The notes beneath the pieces are model-generated. The model saw only the letters and a program-made list of their open reading frames with translations. It was not told the origin of the DNA and did not search any database. The translations under genes were made by a program, and so were the position numbers. 64,000 nucleotides of DNA from Arthrobacter agilis. GTDB taxonomy: Bacteria > Actinomycetota > Actinomycetes > Actinomycetales > Micrococcaceae. Shown here piece after piece: positions 34,665-43,468 of this stretch (position 1 is its first letter; each line of letters starts with the position of its first letter). Location of the stretch: positions 62,001-126,000 of the forward strand of contig NZ_NFSC01000024.1 of NCBI RefSeq assembly GCF_002157505.1, in the 5' to 3' direction.

Positions 34665-35783
34665 GTGGACGAGGAGGACAAGCGCGGATCTGCACTGCTG
34701 CTTGCCTTGGCGTTGATTGTTCCGATCCTCGCCGGTTTGCCTTTGGTGGGTGTTGGGGCTGTTGCAGTTGTAACGCAGACCGAGGAAAGACCCGCGGGAT
34801 GTTCCACCTCGGCGGTCGGTGAGGTTACTGGTGGCATTGCGTTGACACCTGTCGTTCCGAACGGGTGGGGCGGCCTGGTGAATGCTGCGGCGAAGGCCGC
34901 TGGCCTGCCGGTCAGTGTGGTTGCGGCGCAGTTGAAGCAGGAATCGAACTGGAACGAAGCTGCACAGAGCCCTGCGGGGGCGCAGGGTGTGGCTCAGTTC
35001 ATGCCCGGTACCTGGGCCCTATATGGGGAAGGGGGTGACCCGTTCTCGGCCGAGGACGCGATCCCTGCGTACGGGCGCTACATGGCGGCACTCAAAGAGC
35101 AGGTGCAGCCGCTGGCCGGTGACGACGCCGACCTGCTCGTGCGCCTGACCCTCGCCGCCTACAACGCGGGCCCCGGTGCCGTGCAGGCAGCCAAGGGCAT
35201 CCCGGCGTTCACGGAGACCCAGCAGTACGTCGGGAAGATCCTGGCCTCCGGGCAGGGCGAGTTCTCTGCCGACTGCACGGCACCGGCTGGAACTGTCGCG
35301 TGGGACGGCGACCTCGGCGACGGCGAGTGGACCACCCCGCTCCCGGGTGGTGTCTTCACCTCCGGCTACGGGCACCGCAACGTCCCTGGCCTGCCCGCGT
35401 GGGCGCAGGACCACGTTGGGGTTGACCTCTCGACCCCGGGCGCCGGCACCGGCAACGGCGGCCCGGTCATCGCGCCGACCGACCTGCGGATCACGGGGTT
35501 CAACGATAAGGACGGCTGCGTGATCGCCAAGGAGGACGGCGACGATCCCGATTTCGGGTTCGCGTTCTGCCACCTCAACGCCTACGGCGTGGCCGTGGGG
35601 GACAGGTTGAAGCGCGGCGACGTCGTCGGCACCGAGGGCAACAAGGCCGGCCTCGGGTTGGTCGCCACGCACCTGCACTTCGAGATTTACAAGCCGGAAG
35701 CACCGGCGGTCGTCTACCCGTATCAGGGCTGGAACCTCGACCCGGAGCCGATTTTGAAAGAGAAAGGAGCGTGGGTGCGATGA
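34665..35783 (+). CDS. Transfer peptidoglycan hydrolase: lytic transglycosylase plus M23 peptidase
   Basis: 372 residues from a GTG with GAAGGAGGT. One membrane segment (about 9-35) is followed by an SLT domain with QLKQESNWNEAAQSPAGAQG (catalytic Glu about residue 91) and GVAQFMPGTWALYG. An M23 metallopeptidase domain (about 220-355) has DHVGVDLSTPG and ATHLHFEIYKP zinc ligands. Such two-domain enzymes open the wall for the mating channel, like VirB1/TcpG. First gene of the eleven-gene transfer operon. Confidence 0.9.
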   Translation: MDEEDKRGSALLLALALIVPILAGLPLVGVGAVAVVTQTEERPAGCSTSAVGEVTGGIALTPVVPNGWGGLVNAAAKAAGLPVSVVAAQLKQESNWNEAAQSPAGAQGVAQFMPGTWALYGEGGDPFSAEDAIPAYGRYMAALKEQVQPLAGDDADLLVRLTLAAYNAGPGAVQAAKGIPAFTETQQYVGKILASGQGEFSADCTAPAGTVAWDGDLGDGEWTTPLPGGVFTSGYGHRNVPGLPAWAQDHVGVDLSTPGAGTGNGGPVIAPTDLRITGFNDKDGCVIAKEDGDDPDFGFAFCHLNAYGVAVGDRLKRGDVVGTEGNKAGLGLVATHLHFEIYKPEAPAVVYPYQGWNLDPEPILKEKGAWVR

Positions 35784-36433
35784 CCCGCCGCTCACACACC
35801 AACCTGTACCGGGCCGCCGCTGTGGCGGTCTCGATTCTCGCGCTGACCAGCTGCGCCGCCGACGCGCCGGCATCGGAGGACGTGGCCCCAATTTCGGCTC
35901 CCACGGAGGTCTACGAAGGCTCCTACGCCTCGTTCCCGGCCGAGGAGGTCTTGGGCGGGAACACGTTCGCGTCCCCGGAGGATGCTGACCGTTCCGACAT
36001 CGATTCGACTGCCCGTGTCGCGGCGCTGATGCTGCATTCGTGGGACACGACGGTGGACCGCACGGAGACGGCGGCCGCGGTGCGCACTATTCCGCTGATG
36101 AGTGAGGAGTGGGCGGCGAACCAGGTGGAGCCCGAGCGCAACGCGAGCAACGGCGAGTGGCTGGAACCGGCCGAGCACGCCGCGTACAGCGTTCCCCGTG
36201 CTGTTCCTGCGATCGGTGACGCCGCGCAGGACGTCGATACCGATAGGGCCATTCGGGTCCTCGACGTGACGTGGCGGTGGGTCGCTCGGGACGAGACGCC
36301 GCTGGAGGGCACAGGCCACCGGCAGGTGACCGTCTACCTCGAGAAGACCGAAGACCAGTGGGACGTCGTCGGGCACCAGACCCGCGACATGACCGCTTCA
36401 ATGCCCGGCTCGGCGACGGGGGAGGGCAAGTGA
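35780..36433 (+). CDS. Conjugation-associated lipoprotein
   Basis: 217 residues from ATG 35780, which overlaps the preceding stop by four bases (ATGA). The signal peptide ends LALTSC, a lipobox with Cys at about residue 25. The mature part is acidic and reads SFPAEEVLGGNTFASPEDAD and on to VTVYLEKTEDQWDVVGHQTR. It is probably an outer-face component of the mating channel. A decayed copy lies at 32061-32360. No enzymatic motif. Family known to me only from similar transfer operons. Confidence 0.75.
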   Translation: MTRRSHTNLYRAAAVAVSILALTSCAADAPASEDVAPISAPTEVYEGSYASFPAEEVLGGNTFASPEDADRSDIDSTARVAALMLHSWDTTVDRTETAAAVRTIPLMSEEWAANQVEPERNASNGEWLEPAEHAAYSVPRAVPAIGDAAQDVDTDRAIRVLDVTWRWVARDETPLEGTGHRQVTVYLEKTEDQWDVVGHQTRDMTASMPGSATGEGK

Positions 36434-37989
36434 CTCCGGCAGTGCATTCCTGGCCCGTCATCCGTCTCACGATCGGGGAGGGCGAGATTGTTGCGGACGC
36501 CAACGGCGACGTCCTGACCTACCCGGTGCTCGATGACAAGTCCGCGGCCGATGTGGCTGCCGACGCCGCAGCGGAAGCGTGCCGCCGTCTGGGCCTGGCC
36601 GCCTGCCGGGTACAGGGGCTCACCGAGGACGGCGAGGTCTACGAGATGGTCGTCGACGCCGAGCTGGGCACCCTCGAGGAAAGAGAGGACAGCGCCCTCG
36701 CCGGCGGCACCAGTGCGGGTTCGGGTTCTGCGCGTACCGGGTCGAAAGCTGCACGCCGCAGGGCTCCTGCACGCCGGAAGGCTGTGCTGTGGGGGAGCGC
36801 GGGCGTCCTGGCGGTCACCGTCGGTTTCAGTGCTTTCTCCACCTTGCAGGACAGCACGGCTGAGCCGGTGGCGACGGTTTACACGCCGCCTCCGGCGCAG
36901 CTGCCGGTTCCGGCTCCTGCCGGGTGGGACACCTACGGGGACTGGACGACGCCGATGACGGGCTCGACCGTGAAGGCGATCCTGGATTCCTCGGGGCGGC
37001 CGGTGAGCGTGGACGGATCGAAGCTGATCGGCCATGACCCTCGGACGGGTGTGGAGCGATGGACGCGCACCGCCCCGTTCACGGTCGCGCAGCTGGCCCT
37101 GTTCACCCTCGATGGGCAGCCACGGGTCGCGGCCGCAGCCGCTCGTGAGTTGGTGCTTTTCGGCGACGGAGCGGACCCGATCCGCGTCGACGTCCCCAAG
37201 GACGGAACGATCGTCCTGGACGGAGGTACGGCTCCTCGTGTGGACCTGCCGAACAAGCGGACCCAGATCGTCGCAGCTAACGGCAGCACCGCGGCGCGGG
37301 TGGTCCCGGCGGCCGCGGAACCGATCGAAGCCCTTGGAGACGACCTGGTGGCAGCTGACACACGCTCCGGACGGATCTGGCGTGTCACGCAGGATTCGGC
37401 AGCCCTGCCTGCACCGGCGAAGCTGCCTGCACCGTCAGCCGGAGCGGACCTGGTCACGGTCCTCGGATCCGTGAACGGGACGGTCGTCGCGGCGTGGAAG
37501 ACCGCCGACACCACCACCATCGGCTTCTATGCCCTCGGGGACGCTACCGATGAGACGGAAGCGACGCAGGTCGGCATCGTCGACGTCGAAGGAACCGACG
37601 TCGCCACCTCCGGTATCCAGGTGGACCGGGAGAACGGCTTACTGGTCGCCGGCACGGTCCTGGTCGACGTCGACGCGAAGCAGGCCCACCGCCTGCCCGG
37701 TGCCGGGAAGCTCGCCGCCGGTTACGCCTGGGTGACCACCAGCACCGAGCAGCTGCGGATCAACGCGCAGGGCGTCACCGAAGCGACCACCGATACGGCG
37801 CGGGCGGCGATCCCCGATGTCATCACCGAGAACGGCAAGGCAATCACCCGGGCCGGAGGATCCTCCACCGGCCTGATATATGCGCTGACGCAGGTCGCAC
37901 CCCGGCCCCCAGCAACACCGACTGCGACCGCTGACCCGACTTCCACTCCGAAGCCCACCTCGACTGTTTCCCCGAAGGAGAACCACTGA
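36430..37989 (+). CDS. Conjugation-associated single-pass membrane protein
   Basis: 519 residues from a GTG that overlaps the preceding stop (GTGA), with GGGGAGGGCA upstream. The N-terminal 85 residues are a small cytoplasmic domain with RLTIGEGEIVADANGDVLTY. A basic stretch (AARRRAPARRKAVLWGSAGV) precedes one membrane helix at about 118-140. The outer 370 residues are beta-rich and repetitive, in the manner of a propeller (for example DSSGRPVSVDGSKLIGHDPR), ending in a Pro/Thr tail. It may be a structural part of the mating apparatus. No known family was recognised with confidence. Confidence 0.7.
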   Translation: MTPAVHSWPVIRLTIGEGEIVADANGDVLTYPVLDDKSAADVAADAAAEACRRLGLAACRVQGLTEDGEVYEMVVDAELGTLEEREDSALAGGTSAGSGSARTGSKAARRRAPARRKAVLWGSAGVLAVTVGFSAFSTLQDSTAEPVATVYTPPPAQLPVPAPAGWDTYGDWTTPMTGSTVKAILDSSGRPVSVDGSKLIGHDPRTGVERWTRTAPFTVAQLALFTLDGQPRVAAAAARELVLFGDGADPIRVDVPKDGTIVLDGGTAPRVDLPNKRTQIVAANGSTAARVVPAAAEPIEALGDDLVAADTRSGRIWRVTQDSAALPAPAKLPAPSAGADLVTVLGSVNGTVVAAWKTADTTTIGFYALGDATDETEATQVGIVDVEGTDVATSGIQVDRENGLLVAGTVLVDVDAKQAHRLPGAGKLAAGYAWVTTSTEQLRINAQGVTEATTDTARAAIPDVITENGKAITRAGGSSTGLIYALTQVAPRPPATPTATADPTSTPKPTSTVSPKENH

Positions 37990-38999
37990 TGAGAATGACC
38001 GCTGTCATCGATCCGACCGGCACGCTCGAGCTCGATCTGGAAGGCGAGAAAACCACGGCACCCTACGCCTCGGTCATGGACGCACGACGCTCCGTCATGA
38101 GCGTGGCTACGGAGCTCGCCGCCGAGACGAGCACCACCACTGAACTGCACATCCAAGACCCCTCCGGCCCCCGCACGATCCTCGTGCACACGGACGGCGA
38201 CATCGTCGAGCGATCGACGACAGATGTTTCCGGCGGGCAGGGCCAGCGCCCCGCCGAGGGGACATCCCAAGTGCCTGCGGTCGAGCCATTGGTGAAGCAG
38301 ACCGAGGTTGCGGCCCCAGCAGCTGCACCCACTCCTGCTCCGCCTGCTCCTGCTCCTGTGGGTTCCCAGGGCAATCCCTTCGTCAGGAAACCGGAGGTGG
38401 AGCCGGAGGAAGACCCGATCGATGATGACCCGATCCTCGGGCACCATGAGTCGATCAGGGGACCGAAGAACATCCAGCAAACCCTCGCCACCAAGCCGGT
38501 CAGCGAACCAGCCGGTGAACCGGCCGGTGAACTGGGCAAAGGGAAAGAGGAACCTGCTGCACCTGTCGTGGTTACCAGCACGACTCTGTGGCTTGTCGGT
38601 GCCTCCGGTGGAGTCGGGGCCACCACTCTGGCCGGCCTGTGTTCGGAGAGCGTCGTGGATGAATCCGAACGGCAACCGGCCTGGGCGGGACGGGCACTGC
38701 TCGTCTGCTCTACCAGCGCGTCGTCCCTCGAGGCCGCGCAGCAGCTCGCCCGCAAGTCCGCGTCCGGACATCTGCCCTATGAGCTCGTCGGACTGGTGAT
38801 CGTCCATGATCGGCCCAAGAACCGCCTGACGAAACCGACGCTGGGCTTCGCGCGAGGTGTGGCGCGGATGTTCCCGGTGGCCATGACCGCACCGTATCAA
38901 CCCTCGTGGCGCGAGGTCGGCGTCGCCCCCCAAGCTTCCGGCACGCGCCTTAAAAGCGTGCTTCGGAAAATCGAAAAGATCGCCCGCTCCGGGCACTGA
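37989..38999 (+). CDS. MinD/ParA-like P-loop protein of the transfer operon
   Basis: 336 residues, with ATG overlapping the previous stop (TGATG). The N-terminal 90 residues form a small domain. Residues 95-190 are a Pro/Ala/Glu-rich linker. The C-terminal 140 residues hold a P-loop LVGASGGVGATTLAGL (202-217), with GRALLVCSTSASSLEAAQQL and ELVGLVIVHDRPKN as further strands. It resembles DUF6668-type proteins of actinobacterial conjugative elements. It lacks the second deviant Lys of true ParA. It may energise or organise assembly of the secretion complex. Confidence 0.72.
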   Translation: MRMTAVIDPTGTLELDLEGEKTTAPYASVMDARRSVMSVATELAAETSTTTELHIQDPSGPRTILVHTDGDIVERSTTDVSGGQGQRPAEGTSQVPAVEPLVKQTEVAAPAAAPTPAPPAPAPVGSQGNPFVRKPEVEPEEDPIDDDPILGHHESIRGPKNIQQTLATKPVSEPAGEPAGELGKGKEEPAAPVVVTSTTLWLVGASGGVGATTLAGLCSESVVDESERQPAWAGRALLVCSTSASSLEAAQQLARKSASGHLPYELVGLVIVHDRPKNRLTKPTLGFARGVARMFPVAMTAPYQPSWREVGVAPQASGTRLKSVLRKIEKIARSGH

Positions 39000-39013
39000 G
39001 AAAGGGAAGTCCC

Positions 39014-39325
39014 ATGTTCGGAAACACTCTGGCAGCACACACCCTGACCACCATCAACACGCTGACGCCAGCCCGCGGAGGGTCGCTTTCGACCCAGACT
39101 TTCACCCCCACACAGCCTCCCGGCACCGAGGGCCTGACTCAGGTCATCGGGTGGGTCCTGTGGGGTGCGGGACTCGTCCTGTTCGTGTTCTTCATCTTCG
39201 GCCTCGTCTCGGCCGGCAGGAACCGCCGGCAGGGCAACGAGATCGAGGCACCCATCTGGCCCATGGTCTCCGCCTGCCTGCTGGGCGCCTCCGGCGCGGT
39301 CTGGACCGCAATCACCTCAGCCTAG
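39014..39325 (+). CDS. VirB2/TrbC-like small membrane protein
   Basis: 103 residues. A Thr/Pro-rich N-terminal region is followed by a hydrophobic helix (VIGWVLWGAGLVLFVFFIFG, about 44-63), a short basic loop SAGRNRRQGNEIEAP and a second helix (WPMVSACLLGASGAVWTAIT). Two helices with a charged turn match VirB2/TrbC pilin-like subunits in size and layout. The position before VirB8- and VirB6-like genes agrees. AAAGGGAAGTCCC precedes the ATG. Confidence 0.7.
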   Translation: MFGNTLAAHTLTTINTLTPARGGSLSTQTFTPTQPPGTEGLTQVIGWVLWGAGLVLFVFFIFGLVSAGRNRRQGNEIEAPIWPMVSACLLGASGAVWTAITSA

Positions 39326-39369
39326 ACACCCGGCTACCCTAGGCACCCCAGACGAGACAAGGACAGACG

Positions 39370-40185
39370 ATGAGCACACAGGACACAACCCACCAGCCCA
39401 AGGACCACCCGAAGTGGTTCGGAGCCGCCGTGATGCTGCTGGCCCTGGTGCTGGTCGGCCTCGTCGCATGGGGCCTCCGGGTATTCCTGTTCCCCAGCAA
39501 TGACGAACCCGCAGCGGAGCCAAGCACCTCTGCCACGCAGACGGCGATCCCGTCAGCCTCGGCATCCGAGTCCGCAACGGCAGGACCCGTCGCGGACTCG
39601 GACACCGCGTGGGACTGCCAGGCCGACCTGAACAACGACAATGTATCCGTAGCTGACAGCGCACCCACCGTCGAGGAATGGGTAGTCGGGGGTTACAACG
39701 TCGTCCCCTTCTCGGAGTTCGGTGGCTGCCAGAAGCAGCCCTCCGGTTTGCGCGTCGGATACGCGCACAGCGAGACGGGATCACTGATGGCCGCCGCCAC
39801 GTACTCCGTGGCCCTGGACCCGTCCGTCGGCGAGGAAGCGGCGCAGGACCTCGAAGTCGCGGTAGCGGAAGGATCGAACCGCGTCTTGCTGGGCGAGAAA
39901 GCCAAGCGGATTCGTGACGGCTTAGAGGAAGGCACCGATGGATCGGTAGCGGCTCGATCAACCCTGGTTGGTTATGTCCAGAACAGCTACACGGACACCG
40001 CGGCCTCCTACCAACTCATCTACTCCGTAGCAGGGTCCGACGGGTTGGAGCAGAGAGTTTCAGGACAGGTCGACGTGGTGTGGGAGGACGGAGACTGGAA
40101 GCTCGACCCGGCTTCGGGCACCGAACTGATTTCCGGCAGCCGGTATCAGGGCCAGCCCTACATCCAGTGGGGGCCCAACATCTGA
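39370..40185 (+). CDS. VirB8/TcpC-like transfer protein
   Basis: 271 residues. A short cytoplasmic start, one membrane helix (about 17-40, VMLLALVLVGLVAWGLRVFL), a Ser/Ala linker and an outer domain with WDCQADLNNDNVSVADSAPT, SVALDPSVGEEAAQDLEVAV and SGQVDVVWEDGDWKLDPASG. The repeated NTF2-like strand order and single N-terminal anchor fit the VirB8/TcpC group, the scaffold of Gram-positive type IV systems. Its stop overlaps the start of the next gene. Confidence 0.72.
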   Translation: MSTQDTTHQPKDHPKWFGAAVMLLALVLVGLVAWGLRVFLFPSNDEPAAEPSTSATQTAIPSASASESATAGPVADSDTAWDCQADLNNDNVSVADSAPTVEEWVVGGYNVVPFSEFGGCQKQPSGLRVGYAHSETGSLMAAATYSVALDPSVGEEAAQDLEVAVAEGSNRVLLGEKAKRIRDGLEEGTDGSVAARSTLVGYVQNSYTDTAASYQLIYSVAGSDGLEQRVSGQVDVVWEDGDWKLDPASGTELISGSRYQGQPYIQWGPNI

Positions 40186-41939
40186 TGGATTGGCTTGGGA
40201 ATGTCGTGGAGGGCGTTGCCGGCAGCGCGATTGAAAAGCTCATCCAGTTCCTCGCGGGATGGGTGCTGCAGGTCCTGACCGAGATGATCAACTTCGTCGG
40301 TACATGGTGGTTGAAGATCGGGGCGCCATCCATGGGTGCCGGGTCCGCGACCGACCGCATCCAGCAGTCGACGCTGGTCTTCGTCGGCATGGCCGGTGTC
40401 ATCGGAACCGCTTTCGCCCTCATCAAGCTCGCCCGGGACCAGGACCGCGCCTCCACGGAGAACCTGATCATGGGCATGGTACGAACCGTCCTCACCACCG
40501 CACTGGCGGTTCCAATCGTCGGCCTGCTGTTCGGGGTAACCGACGTCCTCGTTCCCTGGCTGGTGACCACTATCTCCGGCTCCGCGCAGGAAGACGGACT
40601 TGGGCAGGCAATGGGCCTGGAAGCTCTTGCCGGGACCACCATGAGCCTTCAGCTCGCCGGGATCGTCCTGTTCATTGCACCTCTTGCCCTGCTCGGGGCG
40701 ATCATCAACGCGGTCATCGTGATCTTCTCCTACGGTGCGGCGATCGCGCTGTGCGGGATCCTGCCCATCTTCGCCTCCGCGTCGCAGACCGAGCGCGGCC
40801 GTAAATCCTTCGACAAGGCCGTGGGCTGGCTGGCGGCCGTCGTCCTCTTCAAGCCCGCCGCGGCGATCCTGTACGGGGCTGGGCTCGCACTCCTGAAGGG
40901 CATCAACGGCACCGCTGCAAACGAGATCGGCAACACCATGATCGGCCTGCTGACCGGGCTCGTCATCATCTCCAGCGCCTGCGTGGCAATGCCGGCCCTG
41001 GCGAAGGTCCTGGTCCCCGCGGTCAGCGCCGGCCCCCAGGGCATGGGAGCTTCCGGCCTGGCCATGGTCGGCGGCGCCGTGGCACTCGGCGCGGTGACCG
41101 GGGGCGTCGGTGCTGCCGCGGGGGCAGCCGCTGCCGGTGGCGGTGGAGCTGGAGCCGCAATGACAGGAGGAGGCGGCGCCGCAACAGGCGGTGGAGCTGC
41201 CGCAACAGGTGCGGCAAGTGCCACGGAAGCGGTTGGGACCGCTGGCATAGGGGCGTCTGGAGATTCCGGCAGTACACCCGCACTGACAGGCAGCGGCGGG
41301 GGCGGCAGTGAAGCCACCGGCGCTGGAAGGTCCGGCGGTGGCAGTACCACCGGTGGCGGGGCACCCAGTGGCGGGGCCAATGCTTCCGGCCCGACAGGAG
41401 CAGAACCAAGGCCAGAACAATCCATCGCGCCGGCGGGGGACGCAGGTGGCACCGGCACCCCGGGGGGCGGGACACCTGGAGGAAGTGGCGGAGGTCCTGG
41501 CGGCCCATCGGGTGCCGAGCAGAGGCCGGAACGGACCGGGGCACAGGCGCCACCGGTTGCTGATGCCGATAGCGGCGCCGGCGGGAACAACGGGGCAGGC
41601 GGAGACAGCGGTGCTGGCAGTACACGTTCGAATGGCCCGACGGGTGCGGAGCCTCAGGCCGCGCGAACTGCCGCGCCCTCGGAAGCACCATCCGGTACCG
41701 GTGGTGGCAGCTCGTCAGCTGGAGGACCAAGCGGGGCAGAGCCCGCAGCCTCAGGTAACAAGCCTCCAACGGAAGCTCCTGGGGCCGCACTCGCGAGCTC
41801 TCCGACAGCTGAGGGGTTCCGGGCCGGGGCGCCGTCCGGGGCGGATAAGTCGGTTCAGAACCAGCAACGCATCGAGTACGCGGTGCAGAACGTAGTCAGG
41901 GACATGGAACGCGCAGTGGAAAGTGAGGATGACAGTTGA
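40185..41939 (+). CDS. VirB6/TrbL-like polytopic membrane protein with Gly-rich tail
   Basis: 584 residues from ATG 40185. About six hydrophobic helices occupy residues 10-320, including LVFVGMAGVIGTAFALIKLA and FIAPLALLGAIINAVIVIFS, as in VirB6/TrbL channel proteins. Residues 320-584 are a Gly/Ala/Ser-rich tail with five copies of a G-P/S-T/S-G-A-E/D motif (GPTGAEPRPEQ at about 402, then GPSGAEQRPE, GPTGAEPQAA, GPSGAEPAAS and GAPSGADKS). The tail is probably exposed and flexible. One-base overlaps join it to both neighbours. Confidence 0.82.
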   Translation: MDWLGNVVEGVAGSAIEKLIQFLAGWVLQVLTEMINFVGTWWLKIGAPSMGAGSATDRIQQSTLVFVGMAGVIGTAFALIKLARDQDRASTENLIMGMVRTVLTTALAVPIVGLLFGVTDVLVPWLVTTISGSAQEDGLGQAMGLEALAGTTMSLQLAGIVLFIAPLALLGAIINAVIVIFSYGAAIALCGILPIFASASQTERGRKSFDKAVGWLAAVVLFKPAAAILYGAGLALLKGINGTAANEIGNTMIGLLTGLVIISSACVAMPALAKVLVPAVSAGPQGMGASGLAMVGGAVALGAVTGGVGAAAGAAAAGGGGAGAAMTGGGGAATGGGAAATGAASATEAVGTAGIGASGDSGSTPALTGSGGGGSEATGAGRSGGGSTTGGGAPSGGANASGPTGAEPRPEQSIAPAGDAGGTGTPGGGTPGGSGGGPGGPSGAEQRPERTGAQAPPVADADSGAGGNNGAGGDSGAGSTRSNGPTGAEPQAARTAAPSEAPSGTGGGSSSAGGPSGAEPAASGNKPPTEAPGAALASSPTAEGFRAGAPSGADKSVQNQQRIEYAVQNVVRDMERAVESEDDS

Positions 41940-43468
41940 GTACCGAACAGATAATCGTCCGGCAGTACGGCAACATCGCAGAAGACCGGACGGCGGGTCT
42001 GATGGGGTTCTCGATGGCCTCGACCGTCGTCCTGGGCGCGGGAGCAGTCGGGGTCTTCATCGCGATCATGGCCTCACAGATTTGGGTGGCCGTGGGCATC
42101 GCCCTGGTCGCGTTCGTCGCAGCCACGATCCTCGGGTCGAAGGATCGTCATGGCCGGTCCAAGCCTGAGCGGTGGCTGGCCCGCAGCATGCACTCCCGGG
42201 CCAGGAAGGCGGGGAAGACGGTTTACAAGTCCGGGCCTGTGTCGCAGATCCCGGACGGCTCGTTCCGTGCCCCTGGCTTGCTGGCCGCAACCGAGCTGAT
42301 CGACTTCCAGGATCTCTTCGGCAATGAGGGCGTCATGCTGTGGCACCCGAAACTGAAGACAGGCACTGTCTTCTTTTCCACCAATTCCTCGGGGCTGGGC
42401 CTGCTGGATCAGGACCGCGTGAACCGGCTCGTCGGCTCATGGGCCGCGTTCCAGCGTGACGCCGGTTCCAATGCCCGCGTCGAGCAGATTTCCGTGACGA
42501 CACAATCGACGACCGATCCGGGCGAACGCCTGCCCGACGCTATCGCGGTGGCCCGCCAGCAGGCCGGGTCCCACGAAGTGCCGGCGTTCGCACGCCAAGT
42601 GATGGACGACGTGGTGAACAACCTCAACTTCGACGTGCCCAAGCTCGAGCAGTGGGTGGCCCTGACATTCAGCGGCAAGGCCAATGACGGCGACCGTGCA
42701 CCGGAACGCTCCGCCGAGGAGCTGGTGGCCGATGTGAAGTCGCTCCTGCAGGGGTTCAAGGAAGAACTCGAGGACGTCGGCGCGGGCAGCGTGTCTCTGA
42801 TGCGGGCAGCTGACCTCACCGACCAGACCTACGTCGCGTTCAACCCACGGGCGGCGGCCGCGGTCGAACGCGCCCGTCTTTCCGGCGACGGGACGGGCCT
42901 CACCTGGCACGAGGTCGGGCCTTCGGCCGCCCGCACGGTCGGCTACCCGGGCCGGTACGACCACGCCGGGGTGACGAGCAAGTCGTGGCAGATGTTCCGG
43001 CCGCCGGCCGGGACGTTCCGCGAGAACGCCCTGGTGGCCCTGCTGGGCCCGGACGCGAGCATGCTGCAAAAACGCGTCACCGTGTTCTACCGCCCGCAGC
43101 CGCCGGAGAAGTCAGCGCAGCAGGTCGCGCAGGCGCTCACCAATGCGCAGTTCGCCACGAACCAGAAGGGTCGCCGCCCGACCAGCTCGCAGATCATCGC
43201 GCTCGAGAAGGCACGCAAGGCCGAGCGGGAGCAGGCAGAAGGGGCCGCACTCGTGCGCTTCGCCATCGGCGTCACCGCAACGGTCGAGAGCCCTGAGCAG
43301 CTGCAGGCTGTCGAGGCGAAGATCATGCGCAACGCCGCCACCGGCATCCAGATCCGCATGCGGTCGTGCGACTACAACGACGACGCCGCGTTCTCCTTCA
43401 ACCTTGGGCTCGGGCTCGTGCCAGAGCACCTGGCCACCATCTCCTCTGACGTCAGGAAGGCCCTCTAA
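41936..43468 (+). CDS. SCO6880-family type IV secretion protein
   Basis: 510 residues from a TTG overlapping the preceding stop, with GTGAGGATGACAG upstream. Two membrane helices near the N-terminus (MGFSMASTVVLGAGAVGVFI and IWVAVGIALVAFVAATILG) recall VirB3/PrgI, and the remaining 400 residues are a VirB4-N-like domain without a P-loop. This matches the SCO6880 family found in actinobacterial conjugative elements next to VirB4 and VirD4 ATPases. It likely anchors the VirB4-like ATPase to the membrane channel. Confidence 0.82.
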   Translation: MSTEQIIVRQYGNIAEDRTAGLMGFSMASTVVLGAGAVGVFIAIMASQIWVAVGIALVAFVAATILGSKDRHGRSKPERWLARSMHSRARKAGKTVYKSGPVSQIPDGSFRAPGLLAATELIDFQDLFGNEGVMLWHPKLKTGTVFFSTNSSGLGLLDQDRVNRLVGSWAAFQRDAGSNARVEQISVTTQSTTDPGERLPDAIAVARQQAGSHEVPAFARQVMDDVVNNLNFDVPKLEQWVALTFSGKANDGDRAPERSAEELVADVKSLLQGFKEELEDVGAGSVSLMRAADLTDQTYVAFNPRAAAAVERARLSGDGTGLTWHEVGPSAARTVGYPGRYDHAGVTSKSWQMFRPPAGTFRENALVALLGPDASMLQKRVTVFYRPQPPEKSAQQVAQALTNAQFATNQKGRRPTSSQIIALEKARKAEREQAEGAALVRFAIGVTATVESPEQLQAVEAKIMRNAATGIQIRMRSCDYNDDAAFSFNLGLGLVPEHLATISSDVRKAL

